A stretch of 64,000 nucleotides of DNA, taken from positions 1-64,000 of the forward strand of contig CANTFK010000987.1 in the NCBI GenBank assembly GCA_947646735.1. The letters are read 5' to 3'. The number at the start of each line of letters is the position of its first letter. Within the stretch, counting starts at the first letter, position 1. The notes under the pieces were generated by a model. The model saw only the letters and a list, made by a program, of their open reading frames with translations, ran no database searches and had not been told where the DNA came from. A program made the position numbers and the translations under genes. This document shows positions 54,825 to 64,000 of this stretch, one piece after another. The stretch is from Peronospora farinosa (lineage: Eukaryota; Oomycota; Peronosporomycetes; Peronosporales; Peronosporaceae).

Positions 54825-57212
54825 ATGACCGGCTACGCCCCCGTCCCCGCGCCTAGCACAATGAGATCCCCGTACATTCCCGTGCATTTGAAGTCAGTAT
54901 CGGCCATAAAACAATTCTCGGTAAAAAACAGATTGTCAGATACTATGGACGTCGTCGAGACAGAAACCGATGGGCCTGATCCCATGGAACTCCTTTACGT
55001 TAAGCGTGAGGGTCACAAGCGCAAGAGCTTTACACGCTATCGACTCCAAGAGACACTAATGCTCATGGGCTGCCGACCAAAAGATGCGGTTACCGTGACA
55101 CAGGAAGTTTTTACGGTATTTCAACAGTATCGATCACCAAAAGAAGACAAGGACCGCAATGGGGTATTTACTACCAATCAGAATGAAGAACAAGAAGAAA
55201 AAATGCCCGTGACACTTGATTGGCATGTCTTACATTCTAGTATCTATTCGTCATTGGCACGATTGGATTATGTAAAGCCACATCATTTACTGGACTTTGA
55301 AGTCGCCGAGGAAATTACACAGAGAAATCAAAGCTTTGCAGTCTTATTAGGAGGAACATCAGGCACTGGAAAATCAACATTGGCGTCATTATTAGCTGCA
55401 AGATTGAGATTGACGACGGTTTTACCTACTGATTCAGTACGTCATGTATTGCGTTCCTTTACGTCAAAAGAGGAGAAACCATGTGCTTTTGTGTCGACCT
55501 ATCAAGCTGGAGAGGCTTTGTCACCCGAGATGATCGCAGCAATTCAAGGAGATCGAGACGAGATCTCGACTGCGAGATTGCACAAGAAAATGGTGCTAAA
55601 GGGCTACAAAATGCAGTCTGATTTAGTGCTGGAAAAACTTGATCAAGTACTGACGATGTTTGAAGAGCGCAAACAATCGTTGGTTGTGGAAGGCGTGCAT
55701 TTGAATACGGACGATTTGTTGACGCTTGTGAAAAAGCACCCGACTTGTGTACCGTTCGTGATTTACATTAGCAATGAAAACAAACACCGTGAGCGTTTTG
55801 CTGTACGCGCGCGTCATATGACGATTGATCCACAGGAGAACAAGTACATTAAACATTTTGATAACATTCGCATCATTCAGCGCCATCTTTGCAAACACGC
55901 AGATCGGTGTCTTATTCCCAAGATTGATAACACGAACGTTGACCGCAGTATTGCTACGATTCAGAGCACGTTGGTACGAGTACTGCGGAAACTAGATCGC
56001 GGCGAAAAACTCGAGGACGACAAGATTGGCAAATTCGTTATGCTTTCGCGTGAACACGAAAATTCCATCAAAAAAGCTTGGTCAAGTAAGGGTGTGCGCA
56101 AGGCCATGCGCCCGCTTCTCAAACAAAAGGTTTCGAAACGGTTGCTACTTCGTCGGCTGCTTGCTGAACAGACCATGGATATGTTTGGAGCTCCTGGCCC
56201 CAACCAAGGCGAAGACTCGTCAAGCAGTGAAGAGGAGGAAGAGGAAGACGCTGGTCGTGAGGCTGATGATGAAAGAAACGGTGATGAAGACGATGAAGAC
56301 GAGCAGACGACTGTTGTGGGCAGTCTACTTAGCGTTACGAACACGCAAGATCATTCGGCTACCGCAGAGCACGCGTCGGCAATGCCCTCTCGAGGGCAAC
56401 CGACTCCAACGCGTTTGGCCGCCCAGAAACGAATGTTTTTGGATGAGATTGAGGAGCACGCGGGTGGCACGAGCGATCATGCCAGGTCGCTGCACTCGCT
56501 TTCACAGGCTGTTCGTCAAGCTGCTGTCTGGCGCGCAAGTCAACCACTGACGAAATACACTGATTGGGAATCTCATGTCCCACTGCCCAGCCCAGAAGCC
56601 ACTTTTTCGGATGTCATGGAAAACATGCCAGGTTTTGCAGCAGCATTGGAAAAAGGGAAGCGACCGTCATTATGTTTTGAAGATCGACGAAGGTCATGGA
56701 TGGCTGGAGATCGACGCACCGATGCGTCAAAGAGCCTTGCGGCTCAAATGAGCACAAGCCGAACTCCACCTCCAAATGCCGCTCGTCGGTTCAAGGCGTT
56801 CATAGAAAGCCAGCGCATTGAAGGAGAGGTCCAATTGCAATTGCAGCGCACGCAGCAACAGCTCCAGCAGCAGGTGCTACCGGTGAGTCATCAACTACCG
56901 CCTATAGGAAGGCGGAAAAAGGCGATTGCTCGACGAGTGCAATCTCTTCCCCAGGAGCAACTGCAGGATAGCTCCAGCAGCTTGGATTTTGACTTTGACA
57001 GTGTGTCCGTGACGGATGTCAATGAATATATCGACCATGTATCGCAGACGTCGTCCCCGCGTGATGAATGTGAGTCTTATACATAGTTACGAATTTCCTT
57101 TTTTTATGCGCTGACAATTTACTTTTCGTGTATAGGTGTCTCGCCACTGGAGCACAGCTATGACGATACCGATAGCCACTTTGAGGTCAGCTCACAAAGC
57201 TCTGTGGAGTGA
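54825..57212 (+). CDS. P-loop kinase of the 2-phosphoglycerate kinase/LPA1-like family
   Basis: Two exons (54825-57069, 57136-57212; phase 1) encode 773 residues. Residues 50-170 hold an ATP-cone-like N-terminal module (SFTRYRLQETLMLMGCRPKD). The P-loop is LLGGTSGTGKSTLASLL (about 176-184), followed by TTVLPTDSVRHVLRSF, then SLVVEGVHL as the Walker-B-like strand. This order matches archaeal 2-phosphoglycerate kinase and plant LPA1 proteins, mutated in low-phytic-acid rice. The role in plants concerns inositol phosphate metabolism, the reaction being unsettled. The C-terminal half is disordered: an acidic run (SSSSEEEEEEDAG), a Gln-rich helix and a Ser/Asp-rich end. The start is the first ATG after an in-frame TTG. 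Confidence 0.83.
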
Positions 57213-58475
57213 ATGATGATTGATTGGTACAATTCGACTCAAACCTGCAAAGATGCGATGAAACAAAATGGCTTTGTCAAAGTTCTATCGGTCACATTGT
57301 TGCGGGTGGTCCATCATGAATTAAAAGTTTTCTTCATGAGCTACCACGAGCTAATGAAAGATACTTAGAAAACTTTGATTCTTACTTACATCAGTAAGAA
57401 GGAGCGCATTGAGACGAATATAGGCAAATATTCCCGCCCGTATACTTGCGAAGCCCCACATGCAGCGCCATCAGAGACAACAGCACGAGCAGCAGGTAGG
57501 CCCCGTCTCAATTTATGCGCATAAGGCTCGATCTGATTGCTACCCGCGACGACCGCGAAGACACGCTGCGCTGTCATATACGGTTGCAAGGTAGCAAGTC
57601 CGAGATCGCTTTCTCGCGTCTCAATAAAAGTCACGAGACTGCCGGCAAGGACAGGTCCTTCAATCTTGACTGTCATGGTTGATGCTTGGCGCTTCACTTG
57701 ATGGCCGCTAGTCTTCATGTACCGGACTCTTTGCACAGACGTTGGTACTGTACAAACATTGAAACACTTGTCAACATAAGAACAACATCGTTAGCTCGAG
57801 CATCCTAGCGGTGCTATTATTGCGTGCTGCTTGCTGACAGTACTACGGTTCAGTTGACTATTATCTGAGACTAAAGTGGTCCATCTCAGTTAAAGTCGGA
57901 CGTTACGTCGTGACACAATCAGGACCGTCCGTATCTTAGCGCCCAGCTGTTTTGTATGTATAGTCTATATCATAGGATAAAAGTGCATAGAAATGGATGC
58001 GTCGATCTTGTCGCCCTTGGGGTTACTCATTCGCGAAGCTCCCTCGCTGGTAGTTTCGTGAATTCTTGCATTGCTACTGTACATTTCTTCGATAACATCG
58101 ATCACCACTATTTCTTAATCAGATGTTATCAATCTTATATATATGTACAACCCATTAAACTACTGCATCATTGACTGGAAACACTCGGTTACGGCATACG
58201 GTAACTCCCATTGTAATCACTTTTCCACCCATGAAACACCTTTGCGTTCGACAAAAACCATAACCGTCCCGTCCACGTACGGGTTACAAAGCGATGGCGT
58301 CGTTTGATTCGTCGAAATAAAAATACGTTTTCCGGAATCTTACTCGATACAAACAGCAAGTGAACTACTAATTCCGTTTTATATAATCTCGCTTGGATTG
58401 TCCCCAGTGCGGAATTTGCAACCTCGAGCCCAGAAGAAGAAGAACCCCCTGAGTCCCAGTCCCTGAGTATCTCTT
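57213..58475. other. 1.26-kb spacer, no convincing gene
   Basis: A minus-strand frame of 111 residues from an ATG at 57718 to 57386 (beginning MKTSGHQVKRQASTMTVKIE) was considered but has no family features and a weak start. The rest is AT-rich and carries the promoter of the acyl-CoA synthetase gene. Confidence 0.45.
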
Positions 58476-60576
58476 ATGGCTTCGAAATATACGGTACGAA
58501 TTGACATCGCTCTCAGTCTCATCCCACGTGATGTCTTTTCTTATTTGGTATCATTTGTAATGATAGACGTGGAAAATTGAGGACGAGGTGGCGATTCGCA
58601 TGACGGAGTCTGGTGTCGGTGCACGTCCCGCCCTTACAACTTCACAGGCGTTTCAAAACACGTTGATCAAGTATGGATCAGCTAATGTGCTTCATTTTAA
58701 ACAGGATGGGGTCTGGTACGTGAATATACAGTGTGACAAGTAGAAGAGCAGGTCATTGATAAGGGAATACCTACGTTTGTATGGTATCTTTTTGTCCTGT
58801 AGGAATTCGTATACGTTCCAGACGTACTATGACAAGTGCTGTCAGTTTGCCAAGTCGCTACTGCACGTTGGTTTGGAACGTCATCAAGCCGTGAATATTA
58901 TCGGCTTTAACTCGCCGGAATGGGCCATTGCCGATGTTGGCGCGATCTTTGCGGGTGGTGTGGCTGCTGGCATTTACACGACGAATAACCCCAAGGCATG
59001 TGAGTTTGTTGCAAAACACTCGGAATCTGGTGTCGTCGTTTGCGACGGTATGCAACAGCTGGAAAAGTTTTTGGCTGTTCAGAAGAATCTTCCAAAGCTG
59101 AAAGCTCTTGTATTGTGGAACGACGTTGTTCCTGAGGGTATCCAGTCGACGGTACCTGTGTACTCATTTAAGGACTTTATCGAGCTAGGCAAAGATGTTA
59201 AGGACGAGACCCTTAAGGTCGTCATGGACTCTCAAAAGCCGGGCAACTGTTGTACACTTATTTACACGTCGGGTACAACTGGCGACCCGAAAGCCGTGAT
59301 GATCTCACATGACAACGTCGTGTTTACGGTCATGAGCGTGATCGACATGTTTGAGCGCAACTTGAATCACACAATGAGCAATGAAGACCGTCTCGTGAGC
59401 TACCTGCCGATGTCCCACGTTGCCGCCCAGATGATTGACATTTGGCTGCCTATCTGTGGCGGGGTGCAGATTTACTTTGCGCAGCCCGATGCGTTAAAGG
59501 GATCGCTGGGCGTGACACTCAAAGAGGTGCGCCCGACGTTCTTCTTCGGTGTACCTCGTGTTTGGGAAAAGATTGCCGAAAAGATGTGGTCGATTTCGGC
59601 CCAGACTACGGGCATCAAGAAGCGTATAGCGGAGTGGGCAAAGAGCAAGGCTGCTCAAAAGATGGCGCTTGCTCAGTACGGCAACTCGGGTGGTGCTCCA
59701 TGTGGTTTCGGCATCGCCAATGCTGTTGTGCTCATGCGTGTGAAGGAGGCCCTCGGCTTGGACCAGTGCATTGCTAACTTTAGTGGTGCTGCACCCATCA
59801 GCCGCGAAGTCATCGAATATTTTGGCTCGCTGGATCTGCCGGTGTATGAGTTCTTCGGCCAGAGCGAAACATGCGGCCCGCAGACGTGCAGCATGCAAGG
59901 CTACTGGAAGGTTGGCACGTGCGGCCGTACGATTGACGGTATGGAGACCAAGACAGTGTCTGACACGGACGAGTTGATCTTCAGCGGTCGCAACATTATG
60001 ATGGGCTACCTGAAGGGTGAACAGCAGACGAATGACACGATTGACGAGGAAGGCTGGCTACACTCGGGTGACTGCGGTAAGATCGACGAGGACGGTTTCA
60101 TGACGATTACGGGTCGTATCAAGGAGCTGATCATTACTGCCGGTGGTGAAAACGTTCCACCTGTTATTATTGAGGATACGGTCAAGGAAGAACTACCGCT
60201 GCTGTCGAACGCGATGGTAGTAGGCGACCGCCGCAAATTCCTGGCTGCGCTGTTCACGCTGCGTGTGACAGCGGATAAGGATGGTCATCCTACGAACACG
60301 CTGGACGACAAGGCGCTTAGCATCTTGAAGGAAGTTGGCAGCTCGGCGACGACTGTTGCGGAGGCTCGCGCTGACGAGAAGGTAAAGGCGTATCTGGACG
60401 CCGGCTTGAAGCGTGCCAATGCTCGTGCCACGTCTCGTGCGCAGAACGTGGGCAAGTATGTTGTACTGGAGCACGACTTCTCCATTAACGGCAACGAGCT
60501 GACGCCAACGTTGAAGCTGAAGCGTAAGATTGTGCACGAAAAGTACGAATCGGTTATCGAGGACTTGTACGCGTAA
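58476..60576 (+). CDS. Long-chain acyl-CoA synthetase, bubblegum (ACSBG) type
   Basis: Three exons (58476-58493, 58567-58715, 58803-60576; phases 0 and 2) encode 646 residues. The first exon is only six codons (MASKYT). The AMP-binding motif is LIYTSGTTGDPKAVMISHDN, followed by LSYLPMSHVAAQMID, then FSGAAPISREVIEYF and YEFFGQSETCGPQT, and finally SGDCGKIDEDGFMTITGRIK with the adenylation-domain hinge. These variants fit the bubblegum branch. The enzyme activates long-chain fatty acids with ATP and CoA for lipid synthesis or oxidation. No transmembrane start is seen. The C-terminus (KRKIVHEKYE) is normal. Intron placement restores the conserved W(N/T)..TF entry. Confidence 0.93.
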
Positions 60577-61078
60577 TTGCGCTGACGACGATGCCGTCGA
60601 TATGGCCATTTCCTAACTATTTGGTACAGCATTACAAGCGAGAGAGAACGTGTTTGTCGAGGGGGAACCGTACGTAAAATGCTCTGGAAATCCGGCCGCG
60701 CTAGAAGGGCCGATCTATAAGCGTATCATGTGCCTCGTCTTAGCTGCAAGGTAGCCCGCTTGTTATGACGATTAAGTAAAAGGAGGAAAGGTTTCGAAAA
60801 CTATCGTGGTTAGCATGTTCCAATACATGGCTGCAGCGACATCACACAATTCTTCCATTGTTGTTCGGCCTACGCGCGCTTGGCCTTCTGCAGCTTGAGC
60901 CGGGATTGTCATGTAACTTGTGAGGTCTACAAAGATGGACCAACCAAAGGAATTTGACATGGCACTTCAACTTGAAAGCTAATGTAACATTCGTACTAAC
61001 ATTCATTCACTAGCTAACGATAATGCTGATGTAAAATCCGATACAGGTGTCGAGGCTTTCAACGTTAACGATAATACA
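60577..61078. other. Spacer with a small unassigned frame
   Basis: A minus-strand ATG frame at 60960-60772 (62 codons, with VDLTSYMTIPAQAAEGQARV) looks like the C-terminal end of some enzyme but could not be assigned and has no partner exon. The rest is the 3' flank of the acyl-CoA synthetase and of the effector tail. Confidence 0.4.
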
Positions 61079-61291
61079 CTACCGTTGTTTTAGATTAAAG
61101 TTGGCGTCTTCTCTGTAAAGCGAACGCAACATTGAATAGTCGTTATAAGAAAAACATGCCTTCAGCTGCGACATGACGTCTGCAAACTTGTGAAGAGCTG
61201 CGTCATTGTTAAATGGTATATGGTCACCCTCAAAGTTGAAAGCGTACTCATCATCAGTCATTTGGACGCCACCACACTTTTCTTTCGCCAA
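61079..61291 (-). pseudogene. Detached tail fragment of the neighbouring RXLR effector
   Basis: A minus-strand frame (no ATG; entry through TTG) reads LAKEKCGGVQMTDDEYAF and later FADVMSQLKACFSYNDYSML. It follows the effector stop (61354) by 62 bp and has the mixed hydrophobic/charged character and a tyrosine-rich helix typical of WY/LWY modules. A phrase ahead of it, RVWKRL, resembles the helix starts of such modules. Frame and stop differ from the effector, so the effector gene probably once extended further and was cut short by mutation. No intron with GT-AG ends bridges the gap. Confidence 0.4.
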
Positions 61292-61353
61292 CCTTTTCCA
61301 GACTCGTCAACTTTATGGCTAGAAAACTTGTTCGCAGATTATTTCTTGTCGTT

Positions 61354-62211
61354 TCAACGCCTCGTTAGCAGGTCGGTTACGGCAGGGCTCGGATTGACGC
61401 TCTTTGATTCTTTAAGCAGCCTCCACATACTATCTCCGTAATTAAAATACAACATCTCATACAGCACATCATATGACTCTGGACGATCGTAGCTTCTCGC
61501 GATGAACGACGTGAACTGCAAAAAAGCTTGGCCTGCAAAGAGCTTTCCGTCGTTTATCTTACCGAGCTTCAAAAGCTCAAAAACCTCTTGCCCAGGTATT
61601 TTCTTATCAATCCAGCTCGTGACCTGAGCAGTCAGCATTAATCCGGCTAACGTTTTCTTCTTGCTGTCCAACCCCACAGCTAGAATATCTACCAGCTTGT
61701 CAGGTTTGTAATGACTTGCAAGAACCGCGTAAATCCTGTCCGCTTGCTTGTCAATGTTTCCTGGGTACTTCGACTCAACGAGACCGACAAATTTAAGAAA
61801 GATAGGGTTCTCAAAAAGTGTCATGGGCTCTTGCTTGTGGAGCTTCCAGTACGTAAAGGCAATATCCCAGCGTTTCATTCGCAGCCACTTCATCATCCTT
61901 GTCGGGAGTGGCTTTAAATCTGTCCAACCCGTTTGGAGCTTTGACGCCAGGGCGGCTTGATAACTTGTCCAGCCCGCCCTCTCTTCGGAATGACTTATCT
62001 TGTCACTCGTTGACCTCAGATACCGCTGGACCGGGAGGGAGGCGAATGACGCACTCCGCGCATTCAAATCGGGTGGTCTGCCTACAACTTCTTCAGGCGT
62101 CGACGCTGCAGCGGTTACGCTCTTCGTCGAGTATGCGACCAGCGTAACAAAAAAGATAAGCACCTTCGTGTAGGAGAACTGGACTACGCTGGACTCGCCA
62201 GGCTTTTTCAT
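61354..62211 (-). CDS. Secreted RXLR-EER effector with WY-like C-terminal region
   Basis: A single exon encodes 285 residues. The signal peptide is at 1-34 (hydrophobic VLIFFVTLVAYS, then KSVTA|AAS). The translocation motif RYLR lies at 63-66, in PVQRYLRSTSDK, followed by SEER at 75-78, giving a canonical RXLR-dEER arrangement. The rest is alpha-helical with spaced tryptophans and tyrosines (KWLRMKRWDIAFTYWKLHKQ and later FTSFIARSYDR), as in WY/LWY effectors. Such proteins are secreted by oomycete pathogens and act inside plant cells; the target is unknown. The ATG at 62211 is preferred over a 29-codon upstream in-frame extension, which falls in tandem-repeat DNA and would bury the signal peptide. 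The C-terminus may be truncated (see the tail fragment). Confidence 0.9.
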   Translation of the reverse strand: MKKPGESSVVQFSYTKVLIFFVTLVAYSTKSVTAAASTPEEVVGRPPDLNARSASFASLPVQRYLRSTSDKISHSEERAGWTSYQAALASKLQTGWTDLKPLPTRMMKWLRMKRWDIAFTYWKLHKQEPMTLFENPIFLKFVGLVESKYPGNIDKQADRIYAVLASHYKPDKLVDILAVGLDSKKKTLAGLMLTAQVTSWIDKKIPGQEVFELLKLGKINDGKLFAGQAFLQFTSFIARSYDRPESYDVLYEMLYFNYGDSMWRLLKESKSVNPSPAVTDLLTRR

Positions 62212-62266
62212 GGTTTCAGCAAGGAGGGTTTGGCAGCAAATGTTAGAGTGAGGATAAATGACCGTT

Positions 62267-62382
62267 GATTCAAGACCCGATGCAAACGAATCCATGAATC
62301 AAGACCAGATACAAGCGTATCCATGATTCGAGACCAGATGCATACGTATCCTTGAATCAAGACCAGATGCAAATCTTTCTGT
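62267..62382. repeat. Four-copy 29-bp tandem repeat upstream of the effector
   Basis: Four successive 29-bp units, each starting GA(A/T)TC(A/G)AGAC, run from 62267 to 62382, ending 56 bp from the effector start codon. The units diverge by a few bases (for example CGTATCC in the middle two). Because 29 is not a multiple of three, this is not a protein repeat. Confidence 0.9.
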
Positions 62383-62929
62383 ACTGTTGGGCTTTTACCG
62401 ACGGAAAGGTGCGCGCGACCATAAATATGTATGTATGTGTGTATGTAAACACGTGACGCGAGCCGTCTTGCCACCAAAGTGGGTCAGCTTGCGCATGCGT
62501 CGTGGTATTTCTCATTCTCTACGTTTCTCTCTAATCTCGCCAAGGTCCAATAAGCGGCGCGCTAAAGGCCTTCGAGAATGCACGATCCTGTGCACACAGG
62601 AGAAGGAGGTACAGGTCTGAAGACAGTCGACGGCGGTGTCCAGCGGTAGGTTTCTTGCTAAGATCCCTTGGATGTCTATCTTATCAAGAGGTCCCACCCA
62701 GGGAGGGTCGTCTCTTAAGCAAATGAGTGATGGGTGCGAATTACATTTTCCATGGGTGTGGCTTAGCCAAAATCATGCCAGGTTTTGCATCTGTGCAAAA
62801 TGCGCCAATCCGAATGGAGTTTTGCTGCAAAATTTAGCCAATGCAAATGAAGATCTACTAAAAATTAGCCAATCAGAATGCTAAAAAAGGATCGCACCGA
62901 CAGACACTACTCTATTACATATTCTGTAT

Positions 62930-64000
62930 ATCATTTGTTGAAAATCTCAGATAAAGCTAACAGATTTCCGTAACAGACACACAGGCTGTTTGACACACCA
63001 ACATCCCGTCCTATCCATATAGTTAAATCTATATATATATGGTCAGCTCAGGCCTTTGACAGATGCTTCCGCGGCATCCGTTTGTTTTGACGGACCTCTC
63101 CCTCTACACAAACCTCACCAGGGCGCCCGGACGGTATACGGCAACCGCTTCATCGCGTGGTTGAAGGTGTGTGCCAAAGTAGCATGCGGAAGCTTCATTG
63201 AATGTCCGTCTACAATTGATAGCCCTTTCCACGAGCCATCTTTTTAAGCTTGTGTGTGAGTGCGGATGGTCCTTAATATGAATTGGGACGAGTTTTTTTT
63301 ACCTTTTCCAACATATAGGGAGATGGCAGGGCACTTGGTGGAGTGACTTGGTTAACAAGCCCTGGTCAAGCTCTTAAATTGTCCTCCTGAGCAACATGTT
63401 GCCCAGATGGAGCAACTCGAGGCGTTTGTGCTAAGCCAGCGCAGAAATGCGTCCGAGGCAAACAGCCATGATACAGCTGAGTCTATTAATAACACTCAGG
63501 ATGGACTTTTCCGTGAGCAAGATCGAAACGAGGCGCTCAACAAAACTATTGAGACGCTCTCTGCCCGGTCTAATCAGCCGTGGTTTATTCGAATGGACCC
63601 TCTGAAATTTGATGGGACTGTCCCACTAAGATTGTCCACTTTCTTTAGCAGTGAATTAATGCGGTATGGTGCAGCTCATCGAAGACGACGTATGCCTAGA
63701 AAAAATTGCGTGGCAAAGCGTTAGAGTGGGCATACTCTGCGCTTATGGCAAACGCAAAAGCGTTTCCTTCATATGCGATCTTTAAGTCAAAGATTCGCGC
63801 CATGTATAAGCCGTTTAACAATGAAGTGTTAATTCAGGTACGCTTCTTTGGAGCACGACAGGCGAAGCGATCTTTGCAAGAGTATAGGCAGGAGATGCGT
63901 TCGCTGTCTGCGTCCACTACTGTAGATCCGGAACACATTAAGGTAACTACGTTCATGAACGGACTACGGCATGGCCCATCGCGTCAGGCCCTTTTTAAAA
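62930..64000 (+). mobile_element. 5' end of a second Ty3/gypsy element (LTR-like region and gag)
   Basis: LTR-like DNA with a TATA-like run (CTATATATATATGG near 63030) precedes a gag frame from 63407, and the element continues beyond the right edge. A segment at 63153-63215 matches, with small gaps, 3884-3943 at the far left. The gag frame breaks at 63724, where a stop and shift interrupt it, so this copy is damaged. The LTR limits and primer-binding site were not identified. Confidence 0.7.
63407..64000 (+). pseudogene. Ty3/gypsy gag remnant, frame-broken
   Basis: The first 105 codons (start MEQLEAFVLSQRR, containing QPWFIRMDPLKFDGTVP) stop at 63724. In another frame the family gag pattern resumes: WAYSALMANAKAF, then SKIRAMYKPFN, then KRSLQEYRQEMRSLSAS and FMNGLRHGPSR. 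That is the retrotransposon gag domain. One frameshift plus a stop near 63700-63724 explains the break. It is a fragment of a selfish element. Confidence 0.75.

Noticed and set aside
62212..62295. N-terminal extension of the RXLR effector
   Set aside because: It would put 28 residues before the signal peptide and is partly encoded by a 29-bp tandem repeat.
1..64000. CRISPR arrays, operons, tRNA or rRNA genes, replication origins
   Set aside because: No regularly spaced repeat-spacer array, no cloverleaf or rRNA sequence was recognised, and introns and gene layout show a eukaryotic nuclear region.

Overview
This is a nuclear genome window from a eukaryote, most likely a plant-pathogenic oomycete of the Peronosporales (Phytophthora or a downy mildew). 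The evidence is: short introns (mostly 60-120 nt) with GTACGT/GTAAGT-type donors in compact genes; a secreted protein with a canonical RXLR...EER motif and WY-like tail; oomycete-style initiator sequences (GCTCA..TTYY..A.TTT) ahead of some genes; and Ty3/gypsy elements at both edges. Species cannot be fixed from the sequence alone. All splice models were built by hand from frame, phase and family conservation.

Layout. 1-4.5 kb: decayed 3' half of a Ty3/gypsy element (RNase H, integrase, chromodomain, LTR-like DNA), followed by a worn-out unrecognised coding remnant on the minus strand to 5.7 kb. 5.8-62.2 kb: a dense housekeeping island. In order: kelch protein (+), 3R-MYB (-), mitochondrial NFU1 iron-sulfur carrier (-), HOOK dynein adaptor (+), armadillo-repeat protein (-), CGR1/CCDC86-like rRNA-processing protein (-), TEN1-like OB-fold protein (+), SLBP histone-mRNA hairpin binder (-), an unrecognised protein (+), mitochondrial carrier (-), mitochondrial EF-G (+), small DnaJ protein (+), broken Nudix hydrolase (-), SEC63 (-), ankyrin protein (+), an unrecognised acidic protein (+), RluA-type pseudouridine synthase (+), Tousled-like kinase (-), PH-like protein (+), voltage-gated K+ channel with a C-terminal zinc ribbon (-), Kre9/Knh1-like protein (-), CLC-6/7-type chloride channel (+), TSG101/VPS23 (+), ankyrin-FYVE-TPR protein (-), a 2-phosphoglycerate-kinase/LPA1-like P-loop protein (+), bubblegum-type acyl-CoA synthetase (+). 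61.1-62.4 kb: an RXLR effector with a damaged tail and a tandem-repeat upstream region. 62.9-64 kb: the 5' end (LTR-like DNA, gag) of a second, also broken, Ty3/gypsy element.

Genes do not form operons. Several pairs are divergent with short shared spacers (NFU1/HOOK, CGR1/TEN1, carrier/EF-G), and several are tail-to-tail (kelch/MYB, HOOK/ARM, RluA/TLK). Functional themes are mitochondrial protein and cofactor synthesis (NFU1, EF-G, carrier), membrane traffic (HOOK, TSG101, FYVE protein, SEC63), and nucleus/chromatin (MYB, TLK, SLBP, TEN1).

The most interesting items are: an armadillo gene in which four successive exons are exactly 123 nt, one repeat each; a K+ channel with a fused zinc ribbon; a likely ANK-FYVE-TPR fusion; a Nudix gene caught in decay; several unexplained repeats and palindromes between genes; and an effector sitting at the transposon boundary.
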